From Kribbella antibiotica (GTDB taxonomy: Bacteria; Actinomycetota; Actinomycetes; Propionibacteriales; Kribbellaceae): a stretch of 63,412 nt of DNA. The number at the start of each line of letters is the position of its first letter. Positions within the stretch are counted from its first letter, which is position 1. Of this stretch, positions 40,850-48,315 are shown piece after piece. The stretch lies in assembly GCF_004349055.1 (NCBI RefSeq), contig NZ_SMKX01000038.1:1-63412 (forward strand), written 5' to 3'. The notes beneath the pieces are model-generated. The model was not told the DNA's origin, did no database searches, and saw only the letters and a list, made by a program, of their open reading frames with translations. The position numbers were made by a program, and so were the translations under genes.

Positions 40850-41437
40850 TCACTTGCGCCAGAACTGGACGCCGCTCCAGGTGGCCTGGATGGGACCGGA
40901 GCCGCTGTCGGTCCGGTAGGTGCCGAACTTGTCGTAGAAGCTGCCGCCGGGGCTCGACATGGAATGCTTCAGCGAACCGTTGATGTAGGTGCGGTGCTGG
41001 CTGCCGACCACGTGCACGGTGTTGACCCGCACGGTGGTTCCAACCGTCGCGCCGCCGGCGATCGTGTCGCCGCCGACTCGATAGAGGCGACCACCGTTCT
41101 CCACGGCCAGCATGAAGAACGGGCCGGAGCCGCTTTCGTTGAACGTCTGCTTGAGGCTGATCCGGCTGCCGGTCATCGACGTGATCCGGAAGGACCCTTC
41201 GAACTGCCGGGTCCCACTCGAGTACGTCGCATACCGGCGCTCGGCCCGCTGGTCACCGCTGCCGGTGGAGCAGGTCAGCCGGAAGTTCAGGCCGTCGATC
41301 TGACCGCAGCCGCGTTCCTGTTCGGAGAACGTCGGCGAATAGGAGGTCCAGCCACCGGGCTCGACCTGGGCGTAGGCCGCAGCCGGCGCCAACAGGCCCA
41401 AAGCGGCGGCAGTGCACAGAGTGCGCAGAATTCTCAT
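40850..41437 (-). CDS. Secreted polysaccharide-lyase-like jelly-roll protein
   Basis: A 195-residue secreted protein. The signal peptide ends near AAAYAQVEP. The mature domain is rich in strands and includes FEGSFRITSMTGSRISLKQT, HRTYINGSLKH and FYDKFGTYRTDSGSGP, the last resembling the Y-F-K-x-G-x-Y signature of alginate/glucuronan-lyase jelly-roll folds. It may bind or cleave an acidic polysaccharide, but catalytic residues cannot be assigned by eye. Translationally close to the FN3-like lipoprotein. Confidence 0.68.
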   Translation of the reverse strand: MRILRTLCTAAALGLLAPAAAYAQVEPGGWTSYSPTFSEQERGCGQIDGLNFRLTCSTGSGDQRAERRYATYSSGTRQFEGSFRITSMTGSRISLKQTFNESGSGPFFMLAVENGGRLYRVGGDTIAGGATVGTTVRVNTVHVVGSQHRTYINGSLKHSMSSPGGSFYDKFGTYRTDSGSGPIQATWSGVQFWRK

Positions 41438-41574
41438 CGCTATACCTCATCGGAAAGTCGGGGGCGGTAACTGTCCGCGTACGCGAGCCCACCGTAGGGC
41501 AACCGCTTACCCGTCAGCTAGTGGCTGGCATGGGACTTTTCGCACCCAAGTTCCACACAAGGTCGACCAGGCAA

Positions 41575-43050
41575 CTACCGGATCCGGCGGACCAGCCGGG
41601 TGGCGAGGAGCTCAAGGCTCAGTACGACGGCGAACAGCAGAAGCAGAATCATCGTGACGACGGCATACTCGCGGGTGCGCATGGCCTGCAGCAGGTAGAG
41701 GCCGATGCCTCCGCCGCCGACGATGCCCAACAACGTGGCGGCGCGCAGGTTGGAGTCGAGTTGGTAGAGCAGGTTGCTGACAAGGTCCGGGACGCCTTGC
41801 CGGAAGGTCGCACCAAAGAACGTCTGCAGACGGGATGCCCCCACACTCCGCAGCGCCAAGGCAGGCGACGGTGGGAGCTGTTCGGTGGAGTCGGCAACAA
41901 GTTTGCCGAGCAGCCCGGAGGCGCCGACGGCTAACGCAAGGGTGGCCGCGACTGGGCCGGGACCGGCGATCAGTAGGAACAGTACGGCGAGAACGAGCTC
42001 GGGAATGCTCCGCACGATCAACACCACCGCCCGGGAAACGAAGTACACGAAGCGATTCGGTGCAACGTTGCTAGCAGCCACTGATCCCAGCGGTACGGCG
42101 ACCAGCGCGCCCAGGGCCGTCGCCGCCAACGCGACCTGGACAGTCGTCAGCAAGGCGGTCCCCAGTTCAGCACCCGCCGTCGTCGGCGGCCAGAAGAGAG
42201 TCAATGTCTCTAGCCAGTTGCCGGCAAGATCAACCTCGAGGACCCCGCTAGCCACGATCGCCCAGCCGACGGCCAACACACCACCGACCGCCACGACCTT
42301 GCACAGCCGCGCAGGTATTCCGTGCCGACGGATCGCTCCCGAGCTGATCTCGGTCAGCGCACACAGCACGAACAAGACGACGGCCCACGCCATCCCCCGC
42401 TGGTAGTCGAGCCGCCCGAAGGCCATCGCCAGCTCGGTCCCGATCCCCGTGCTGCCGACATACCCGAGGATCGCGGAGATCCGGAGGTTGATATCCAAGC
42501 GGTACAACGCGATCGAGAGAAACGACGGCGCGACCTGCGGAAGGACCGCCGTGCAGAAGGTCTGGATCCGGCCAGCCCCGACAGCCCGCAGCGCCTCCTG
42601 TGGCCCACGATCAGCCTGTTCAACCGCGGCCGCATACAACCGCCCGACCATGCCAGCCGAATGCAACCCCATCGCCAGCACTGCAGGCAACGCCCCCAGC
42701 CCGAAGAACCGAATGAAGATCACCGCCAGTACGACGTCCGGCAGCGCCCGGGCCGCGGTGAGCGCAACCCGCGAGGCCCCGGCGGTGAATCGGCGCCCAA
42801 CTGTGGCTGCAACCGCCAGCGCACCCCCAAGCAGCACCGACACCAAGGTGGCGAGCAGCACTACCGCCATGGTCCGGCCCACCTGCGTGAGGATCTCGCC
42901 CAGCGGCGGGAAGTCCAACGGCCAGGCCCGCCGCAAGAATCCCCCGGCCTGCCCAATCCCGCCAAGTGATGGCCCAGCCTTGAGCGTCAGATCAGCAAGC
43001 GCCCAGAACCCGAGCGCCGCAAGGGCAATCAGGGCAAAGCGGGCTCTCAC
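41575..43050 (-). CDS. phnE: Phosphonate ABC transporter permease, fused two-domain PhnE
   Basis: A 491-residue membrane protein built of two homologous PhnE permease domains. First copy: TARALPDVVLAVIFIRFFG and EALRAVGAGRIQTFCTAVLP (EAA loop), then YVGSTGIGTELAMAF. Second copy: VRSIPELVLAVLFLLIAG and ALRSVGASRLQTFFGATFRQ, then GIVGGGGIGLYLLQAM. Single-domain PhnE is about half this length, so the fusion supplies both channel halves in one chain. It overlaps the ATPase gene by four bases. Confidence 0.88.
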   Translation of the reverse strand: MRARFALIALAALGFWALADLTLKAGPSLGGIGQAGGFLRRAWPLDFPPLGEILTQVGRTMAVVLLATLVSVLLGGALAVAATVGRRFTAGASRVALTAARALPDVVLAVIFIRFFGLGALPAVLAMGLHSAGMVGRLYAAAVEQADRGPQEALRAVGAGRIQTFCTAVLPQVAPSFLSIALYRLDINLRISAILGYVGSTGIGTELAMAFGRLDYQRGMAWAVVLFVLCALTEISSGAIRRHGIPARLCKVVAVGGVLAVGWAIVASGVLEVDLAGNWLETLTLFWPPTTAGAELGTALLTTVQVALAATALGALVAVPLGSVAASNVAPNRFVYFVSRAVVLIVRSIPELVLAVLFLLIAGPGPVAATLALAVGASGLLGKLVADSTEQLPPSPALALRSVGASRLQTFFGATFRQGVPDLVSNLLYQLDSNLRAATLLGIVGGGGIGLYLLQAMRTREYAVVTMILLLLFAVVLSLELLATRLVRRIR

Positions 43051-43802
43051 TCGGCGGCGCCATATACCCGGGCCAGCGTCTCCTCATCAACCTCGGACAC
43101 CTGCTGATCACTGAACACTCGACCGCTCCGCAACCCAACGACGCGAGTGGCGAACGACAACGCCGGTGCGACCTGATGCAGGCTGCAGATGACCGTCAGC
43201 TGTTCCTCGCGGGCGATGCCGCGCAGCAACTCGAGTACGGTCGTAGCCGAAGACGGATCGAGCGCAGCCACCGGCTCATCCGCGAGCAGGATCTGAGGTT
43301 GCTGAACCAACGCCCGAGCGATCGCAACCCGCTGCTGCTCACCACCCGACAAGGTGTCGGCCCGCTGATACGCCTGCGCAGACAACCCGACCCGATCCAA
43401 TTGCTCAGCCGCCAGCCGCCTGACAGCTCGCGGATAGGTGGCGAGGCCCAACCGTGGACCGGCCAGCCGCCCGAGCGCCCCGCTGCAGGCGTTCTCCAGC
43501 GCCGATAACCGCCCAACCAGCTGAAAACCCTGGAAAACAAAGCCAATCCGACGCCGCAACCGCCGAAGCTCACGCTCTCGAGCAGTCGAGACCTCAGTCC
43601 CGAGCACAGTCAATCCACCCGACGTGGCCTGCTGAAGACCAGCGACGTGCCGCAACAACGTGGACTTCCCGGCCCCCGACCGCCCCAGCAGTACGACGAC
43701 TTCCCCTCGCCGTACCTCGAGTTCGACTTCGTCGAGAGCGCGCGCCGATCCGAACATCTTGGTCACCGCCCGCAGGCTGACGACGGGCGACTCAGCCGCC
43801 AC
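43047..43802 (-). CDS. phnC: Phosphonate ABC transporter ATP-binding protein PhnC
   Basis: A 251-residue ATPase. Walker A LLGRSGAGKSTLL, signature LSGGEQQRVAIARAL, Walker B ILLADEPVAALD, and H-loop VICSLHQVAPAL, where the His-Gln pair is characteristic of PhnC. It overlaps the binding-protein gene by 11 bases and the permease gene by four. It powers uptake of phosphonate, phosphite or phosphate esters via the fused PhnE. Confidence 0.9.
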   Translation of the reverse strand: MAAESPVVSLRAVTKMFGSARALDEVELEVRRGEVVVLLGRSGAGKSTLLRHVAGLQQATSGGLTVLGTEVSTARERELRRLRRRIGFVFQGFQLVGRLSALENACSGALGRLAGPRLGLATYPRAVRRLAAEQLDRVGLSAQAYQRADTLSGGEQQRVAIARALVQQPQILLADEPVAALDPSSATTVLELLRGIAREEQLTVICSLHQVAPALSFATRVVGLRSGRVFSDQQVSEVDEETLARVYGAAE

Positions 43803-44691
43803 AGACCTTCACCTTGGTCGCCGCGCACGCCTCCCGAACGGAGTCGTAGAGGGAGTCGGACACCGGCGCAAACCCCCAGACCCCAGCCACGTCCGGTACG
43901 CCAAGTGCGTCAGCGTTCCCCTCCGAGATCACCGCGTCGGCCAACGTCTTCCGCAGTCCAGGGTTCAGCTTCGTGGACACAGCCAGCGGCCCGTTGACGA
44001 TCGGCCCCGACGTCCAGATCTTCTGAAAGTCCTTCTGGGCAATGCGTCCCTCACTCGGCAGCGCCTCGTCGAACAACCGATCCTGGACGGCGCCCGCGTC
44101 GCAATCCCCGTCGCGTACCCCGAGCACAGTCGCGTCGTGCCCACCGGCGTACCGAGCGGTGTAGTCGCCCGAACCGATGCCCTCGGCAAGTAATGCCGCC
44201 ACCGGATACAGGTAGCCCGAGGTCGAGTTCGGATCGACGAAACAGACCCGTTTGCCGCGCAGATCGCCCAGCGACCGGATCGGCGAACCAGCTTTGGTGA
44301 CCAGATACGACCGGTACTCCGGCTTCGCGCCCTTACGCATGATCTCGACCCCCAACGGCTCGACCCCGGCGCCCGTATCGTGCGCAAGCACATACGACAG
44401 CGATCCGTAGACCGCGAGCTGGATGACACCGGCTCGCTGACCTTCGATCAGGGCCGCGTAGTCGGTGAGCACCTTGAGCTCGACCGGCTTCCCGCTCGCC
44501 TTCTCGAGCATCGCCACGAACGGCTTCCAGTCGTCGGTGACCGACTGCGAGTTCTCGTACGGAATGACCCCCAGCACCAGCCGCGGCGGATCGGCCGGAT
44601 CGGCCCCCGCACCACACCCGGCCACGGCGGCCAGCACCGTCGCGACCAGCAGCGCCAACAGCGCACGCGCTCGCCTCACTACCCTCACCAC
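43792..44691 (-). CDS. phnD: Phosphate/phosphite/phosphonate-binding lipoprotein PhnD
   Basis: A 299-residue binding protein. The signal peptide ends AAVAGCGAG (lipobox Cys near residue 26). LVLGVIPYENSQSVTDDWKP, LTDYAALIEGQRAGVIQLAV and VCFVDPNSTSGYLYPVAALL are PhnD/PtxB family segments; the last includes the ligand-loop Ser/Thr residues. GTG start preceded by GGGGGA. First gene of the phnDCE operon, with a PHO-box-like repeat upstream. Confidence 0.88.
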   Translation of the reverse strand: MVRVVRRARALLALLVATVLAAVAGCGAGADPADPPRLVLGVIPYENSQSVTDDWKPFVAMLEKASGKPVELKVLTDYAALIEGQRAGVIQLAVYGSLSYVLAHDTGAGVEPLGVEIMRKGAKPEYRSYLVTKAGSPIRSLGDLRGKRVCFVDPNSTSGYLYPVAALLAEGIGSGDYTARYAGGHDATVLGVRDGDCDAGAVQDRLFDEALPSEGRIAQKDFQKIWTSGPIVNGPLAVSTKLNPGLRKTLADAVISEGNADALGVPDVAGVWGFAPVSDSLYDSVREACAATKVKVCGG

Positions 44692-44762
44692 TCCCCCAGG
44701 TCCGGCTTCCGAGCCCGAGGGTAGCTCTGAGATCCCGCTGCCGCCGCAGCCTGCGCGGCGAA

Positions 44763-44784
44763 TTCACCCGCCGCTCACCTGATC
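44763..44784 (+). promoter_or_regulatory. PHO-box-like tandem repeat
   Basis: ATTCACCCGCC followed at once by GCTCACCTGAT gives two 11-base units, each matching GTTCACC at six of seven positions, the spacing used by PhoP in streptomycetes. It lies 72 bases upstream of the PhnD gene (opposite orientation) and 124 bases upstream of the methyltransferase gene. Confidence 0.5.
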
Positions 44785-44864
44785 TCCATGGCTGCTTGGC
44801 GGTTCGATGCCCGGCGACGGTCGCCGGATTTCTTTTCCGATATTCACGACCGAGCATTCCTGAT

Positions 44865-44879
44865 ATTGTTGGAAACAAT
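44865..44879. promoter_or_regulatory. AT-rich inverted repeat ATTGTT-N3-AACAAT
   Basis: Perfect six-base arms in a locally AT-rich stretch, 29 bases before the GTG start of the methyltransferase gene. Candidate operator for that gene. Confidence 0.45.
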
Positions 44880-44907
44880 GCAATCGCCCCTTCTGACGGA
44901 GGTTCGT

Positions 44908-45690
44908 GTGAGTTCGATCGACACCACCAGACCGACCTCGGCCCGCATATATGACTACATGCTCGGCGGCACCCAGAATTTCGAGGCCGACCGCGCCGTC
45001 GCCGACCGGCTCAACAGTGTTGCGCCGTTCCGCCGGATGGCCTTGCTGAACCGGGAGTTCCTGGTCAAGGCAGTGCGCGTGATGGTGCAGTCGGGGGTGA
45101 CTCAGTTCCTCGACATCGGCTCCGGGATTCCCACGGCAGGCAGTGTTCATGAGACTGCAAGGGCGCTCGATCCGGCCGCCCGAGTGGTGTACGTCGACAA
45201 CGATCCGACCGCCGTCGAGCACAGCCGGCAACTCCTCGCCGGCGCCGATGGGATTGCCGTGGTGGAGGCCGATCTCACCACCCCGGCAAGCGTTCTCGAC
45301 CACCCCGAAACTAATGCGGTGATCGATTTCGATCAACCGGTCGGATTGCTTTTCCTCGGCGTTGTTCAATACCTTCCGGAAAGCCTCGAACCAGCCACTC
45401 TGATCAATCGCTACTTGACCGCTCTCGCACCCGGCAGCCAGCTCGCGCTGACGCATTTCACGGCCGATAATTTCGAGACTGAGATGGCCGCCGCGGTCGA
45501 GTTCTTCGCCAGCACCGCCGCCCCGATGTTCCCGCGCGACCGAGCCGCCGTCACCGCCCTGTTCGGAGACCTCGAGCTGGTCGACCCGGGCGTAGTCTTC
45601 ACCGCCCGCTGGCGCCCCGAGCCCGATGGTGTCGGCGCCGACGACCCCGACCGCTCCGGCCACTACGCCGGCATCGGCCGCAAGGTCTGA
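44908..45690 (+). CDS. S-adenosyl methyltransferase (DUF574 / Methyltransf_19)
   Basis: A 260-residue methyltransferase of the actinobacterial DUF574 family. TSARIYDYMLGGTQNFEADR is the family N-terminal signature. FLDIGSGIPTAGSVHETA is the SAM-binding loop, and RVVYVDNDPTAVEHSRQLL holds the acidic residue contacting the ribose. GTG at 44908 is chosen because CGGAGG lies five bases upstream and the family starts close to this motif; the frame stays open 120 bases further 5'. Natural substrates are unknown, and such genes often lie near XRE/DUF397 regulators, which are not present here. Confidence 0.85.
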   Translation: MSSIDTTRPTSARIYDYMLGGTQNFEADRAVADRLNSVAPFRRMALLNREFLVKAVRVMVQSGVTQFLDIGSGIPTAGSVHETARALDPAARVVYVDNDPTAVEHSRQLLAGADGIAVVEADLTTPASVLDHPETNAVIDFDQPVGLLFLGVVQYLPESLEPATLINRYLTALAPGSQLALTHFTADNFETEMAAAVEFFASTAAPMFPRDRAAVTALFGDLELVDPGVVFTARWRPEPDGVGADDPDRSGHYAGIGRKV

Positions 45691-45731
45691 ACCCAAGCCG
45701 CCGAGGCCGTCAACCGGCCTCGGCAGCTTGA

Positions 45732-47051
45732 TCATCGCGCCCGCACCACCATCGGTAGCCGGTCCGGATGCAGGGTGGTGGCGGCTACCGGTACGACGCG
45801 ATCGCCGGAGCCGATCAACCGCCACTTCGACAGCAGGCCGGCGGCGACGATCATCGCTTCTGAGAACGCGAAGTTGGCGCCGACACAGGTTCGGGCGCCT
45901 TCGCCGAAAGGCAGGTAGGCGTCGCGCGGGATTCCCGAGGCACGCTCGGCGGACCAGCGATCGGGGTCGAAGCGGTCGGGATCGGCAAACGACGCCGGGT
46001 CCCGATGCAACGCGTACGGGCTGTAGAAGACGTTCGCGCCGGCCGGCACCAGGTATCCCGCGATGACCAGGTCCTCCTGGGGAATCCGCGGGAACAACCA
46101 ACCGGGTGGATACATCCGCAACGCCTCGTGGACGACCTGCCGTAGATACGTCATCTGCTGCACGTCCTGCACCCGCTCGAGCTCCGCCTCGAGCTTCCCC
46201 GCGACCTCCGGGTTCCGGTCCAGCAGGTGGAAGATCCAGCCGAACGCCGCCGCCGACGCCTCGGTGCCGACGAAGAACATCGTCATCACCTCGTCGTGGA
46301 TCTGCGCATGCGTCAACGGCTCCTGCGTCTCTTCATCCCGCGCCGCCAGCAATGCCGCCAGCAGACCGGTCCCGTCCGACGTCTGCCGGCACTCCTCGAT
46401 GATCTCGTCGACCAACGCGTGCAGCCGCCGGTTGGACTCCGCAAAGCGCCGGTTCTCCGGAGTCGGTACGGCGAAGATCAGGTCGGTCGGCGCATAAGCC
46501 CGCTTCGCGACTCCGCGGAACACGGTAGGCAGGTCCCGCGCGGCCCGAGCGGCTGCCGCAATTCCGCCACCACCCGGGAACAGGCTGCGTACGACGATCG
46601 CCGCGGCCATCTCGTGCAGGTCCTCATCCAGCCGGATCCGCTGACCATCGGTCCACGAGGCGGCCTTCTCCGCGGCCACGGTCGCCGCGACTTCGGCGTA
46701 CCGCTTGGCTTGTTGCTGCCCGAAGAGCGGCGTGAGCAACCGGCGCCGACGCCGATGCGGCGTGCCGTAGATGCTGCCGATGCCGTCCCCGCCGAGGATC
46801 TTCAGCTTCTCGAACAGTACGCCGTTCGCCGTCACCTGGCTGTGGTTCACCAGCAGTTCGCGAACGCCGGCCGGAGACGTGACCAGGTACGCCGCTTTGG
46901 GGCCCAACCGCAGTTCGACCACGTCGCCGTACGTGCGTGCGCCGGCGATGAAGTCGAGCGGCGAGCGCTGCATCATCAGCCCGTGGCCGAGCAGTGGCAC
47001 CGCGCCAGGCAGCCGCCGCGGTGTGCGGGCAGTCGGAGTCGAGGTCAGCAT
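45732..47051 (-). CDS. Cytochrome P450 (pentalenene oxygenase-like)
   Basis: A 439-residue P450. The N-terminal proline-rich PGAVPLLGHGL, K-helix EALR (ExxR intact), and heme loop PFGEGARTCVG with the Cys ligand are present. The I-helix reads FFVGTEASAAAFGW, where Ala then Ser replace the usual Thr after the acidic residue, so oxygen activation may differ. The sequence style is like CYP183/pentalenene oxygenase, not the typical compact bacterial CYPs. Last gene of the seven-gene biosynthetic operon; its start overlaps the flavin reductase gene by seven bases. Probable late oxidation of the product. Confidence 0.88.
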   Translation of the reverse strand: MLTSTPTARTPRRLPGAVPLLGHGLMMQRSPLDFIAGARTYGDVVELRLGPKAAYLVTSPAGVRELLVNHSQVTANGVLFEKLKILGGDGIGSIYGTPHRRRRRLLTPLFGQQQAKRYAEVAATVAAEKAASWTDGQRIRLDEDLHEMAAAIVVRSLFPGGGGIAAAARAARDLPTVFRGVAKRAYAPTDLIFAVPTPENRRFAESNRRLHALVDEIIEECRQTSDGTGLLAALLAARDEETQEPLTHAQIHDEVMTMFFVGTEASAAAFGWIFHLLDRNPEVAGKLEAELERVQDVQQMTYLRQVVHEALRMYPPGWLFPRIPQEDLVIAGYLVPAGANVFYSPYALHRDPASFADPDRFDPDRWSAERASGIPRDAYLPFGEGARTCVGANFAFSEAMIVAAGLLSKWRLIGSGDRVVPVAATTLHPDRLPMVVRAR

Positions 47052-47584
47052 TCCGGCACCGGCCAGGCAGCGTAGTTCCGCAGGCCGTAGAGCAGCGGCC
47101 GCTTCTCGTCCGGGTGGTTGCCTACCTGGCTAACCTCGCCGAACACCACGGCGTGGTCGCCGATGAAGGCTGTCTGCCGAACGACGCAGTCACCGATGAC
47201 ATGCGCGTCGTCGACGAGATGCGGCCCGCCGTACGACGGGGTGTGTCGCCAGCGCACGAGGTCGAAGCGGTCCTCCCGGCCGGACGCGAACAGCTCGGCC
47301 TTGGAGCGCGAGCCGTCGTGCAGCAGGTTGACCGCGAACGAGCCGCGGGCGAGAACGGCCGCCAGCGTCGGACTCTCCCGGCGCAGGCAGACGATCAGCG
47401 TCGGCGGTGCGACCGAGACGCTGCAGACCGACGAGCAGGTCATGCCGATCGGCGCACCGCCCGGGCCGATGGCCGTCACGATCGAGACGCCGGTCGGGAA
47501 GTTCGCCATCAGCATCCGGAAATCTTCTGGTGGGACCGGCGGAGCAGCGGGCTCCCCGGACATCAGCTTCAACTGTGCAGACAT
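47045..47584 (-). CDS. Flavin reductase (HpaC-like)
   Basis: A 179-residue flavin reductase. FRMLMANFPTGVSIVTAIGP, MTCSSVCSVSVAPPTLIVCL and SPTLAAVLARGSFAVNLL are the standard FMN/FAD-binding segments. It uses NAD(P)H to make free reduced flavin, which the tryptophan halogenase encoded in the same operon requires. ATG overlaps the thioesterase stop (TAATG). The presence of both reductase and halogenase in one operon supports a functional pair. Confidence 0.9.
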   Translation of the reverse strand: MSAQLKLMSGEPAAPPVPPEDFRMLMANFPTGVSIVTAIGPGGAPIGMTCSSVCSVSVAPPTLIVCLRRESPTLAAVLARGSFAVNLLHDGSRSKAELFASGREDRFDLVRWRHTPSYGGPHLVDDAHVIGDCVVRQTAFIGDHAVVFGEVSQVGNHPDEKRPLLYGLRNYAAWPVPEC

Positions 47585-48315
47585 TACGAACTCCCTAGGA
47601 TCCAGCGGTCTAAGTGACCGGTGAGGGCGGTGAGCAGCGAGTCACGTTCGTCACGCAGAAAGAAGTGGCCGGAGCCGATCTCGACCTGGTCGAAGCCGGC
47701 TGCGGCGTACTGCCGCCACTCGGCCAGGTCCACCGCAGTCGCGTCGGGGTCTCCCGCGCCGCCGATCGCCAGCACCGGGCATCGCAACCGCTCGGGCAAC
47801 ACCGCCGGGTAGTCGCGGCGGATGCGCAGGGTGACGCGGAGATCTTCGGCGAGCCAGCGGGCGAATCGCTCGTCGGCAAGCAGTTCCGGGTCGGTGCCGT
47901 TCGCGCTGCGGGCCCAGGCCAGCAAGGTCTCGTCGTCATCATTGGTGACCGGCAGCCGGGTCGCTTGCAGATGCGGTACGACGGTCGACGCCACCGCCAA
48001 CCCGGCAACCTCCAGCCGGCGCGCCACCTCATAGGCGATCAACGCACCGAAGCTGTGGCCGAACAAGACCACCGGCGGACCGTCCTGCTGAAGCTCCTCG
48101 GCCAGTGGATCGGCCAGCTCGGCCATGGTCTTCGCCGGCGCCTCCCGAATCCGCCGCTCGCGCCCCGGCAACTGCGCGGCCCACACCTCCACCCACTCCG
48201 GCAACCCGTGATGCCACGTGGCGAACTCGGTCGACCCCGTGCCCGCGCCGCCCAGACAGACCAGCCGAACCCGAGCATCGGTACGGCGAGCAATCCGCGG
48301 AAACCAGGCTGTCAT
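47584..48315 (-). CDS. Type II thioesterase
   Basis: A 243-residue alpha/beta-hydrolase of the TEII family. RLVCLGGAGTGSTEFATW is the first strand, VLFGHSFGALIAYEVARRLE contains the nucleophile Ser, and EIGSGHFFLRDERDSL has the catalytic His. TEIIs clear carrier proteins or release amino acids from them. It overlaps the A-PCP gene by four bases (ATGA). With no type I thioesterase or condensation domain in the operon, it may be the product-releasing enzyme. Confidence 0.9.
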   Translation of the reverse strand: MTAWFPRIARRTDARVRLVCLGGAGTGSTEFATWHHGLPEWVEVWAAQLPGRERRIREAPAKTMAELADPLAEELQQDGPPVVLFGHSFGALIAYEVARRLEVAGLAVASTVVPHLQATRLPVTNDDDETLLAWARSANGTDPELLADERFARWLAEDLRVTLRIRRDYPAVLPERLRCPVLAIGGAGDPDATAVDLAEWRQYAAAGFDQVEIGSGHFFLRDERDSLLTALTGHLDRWILGSS

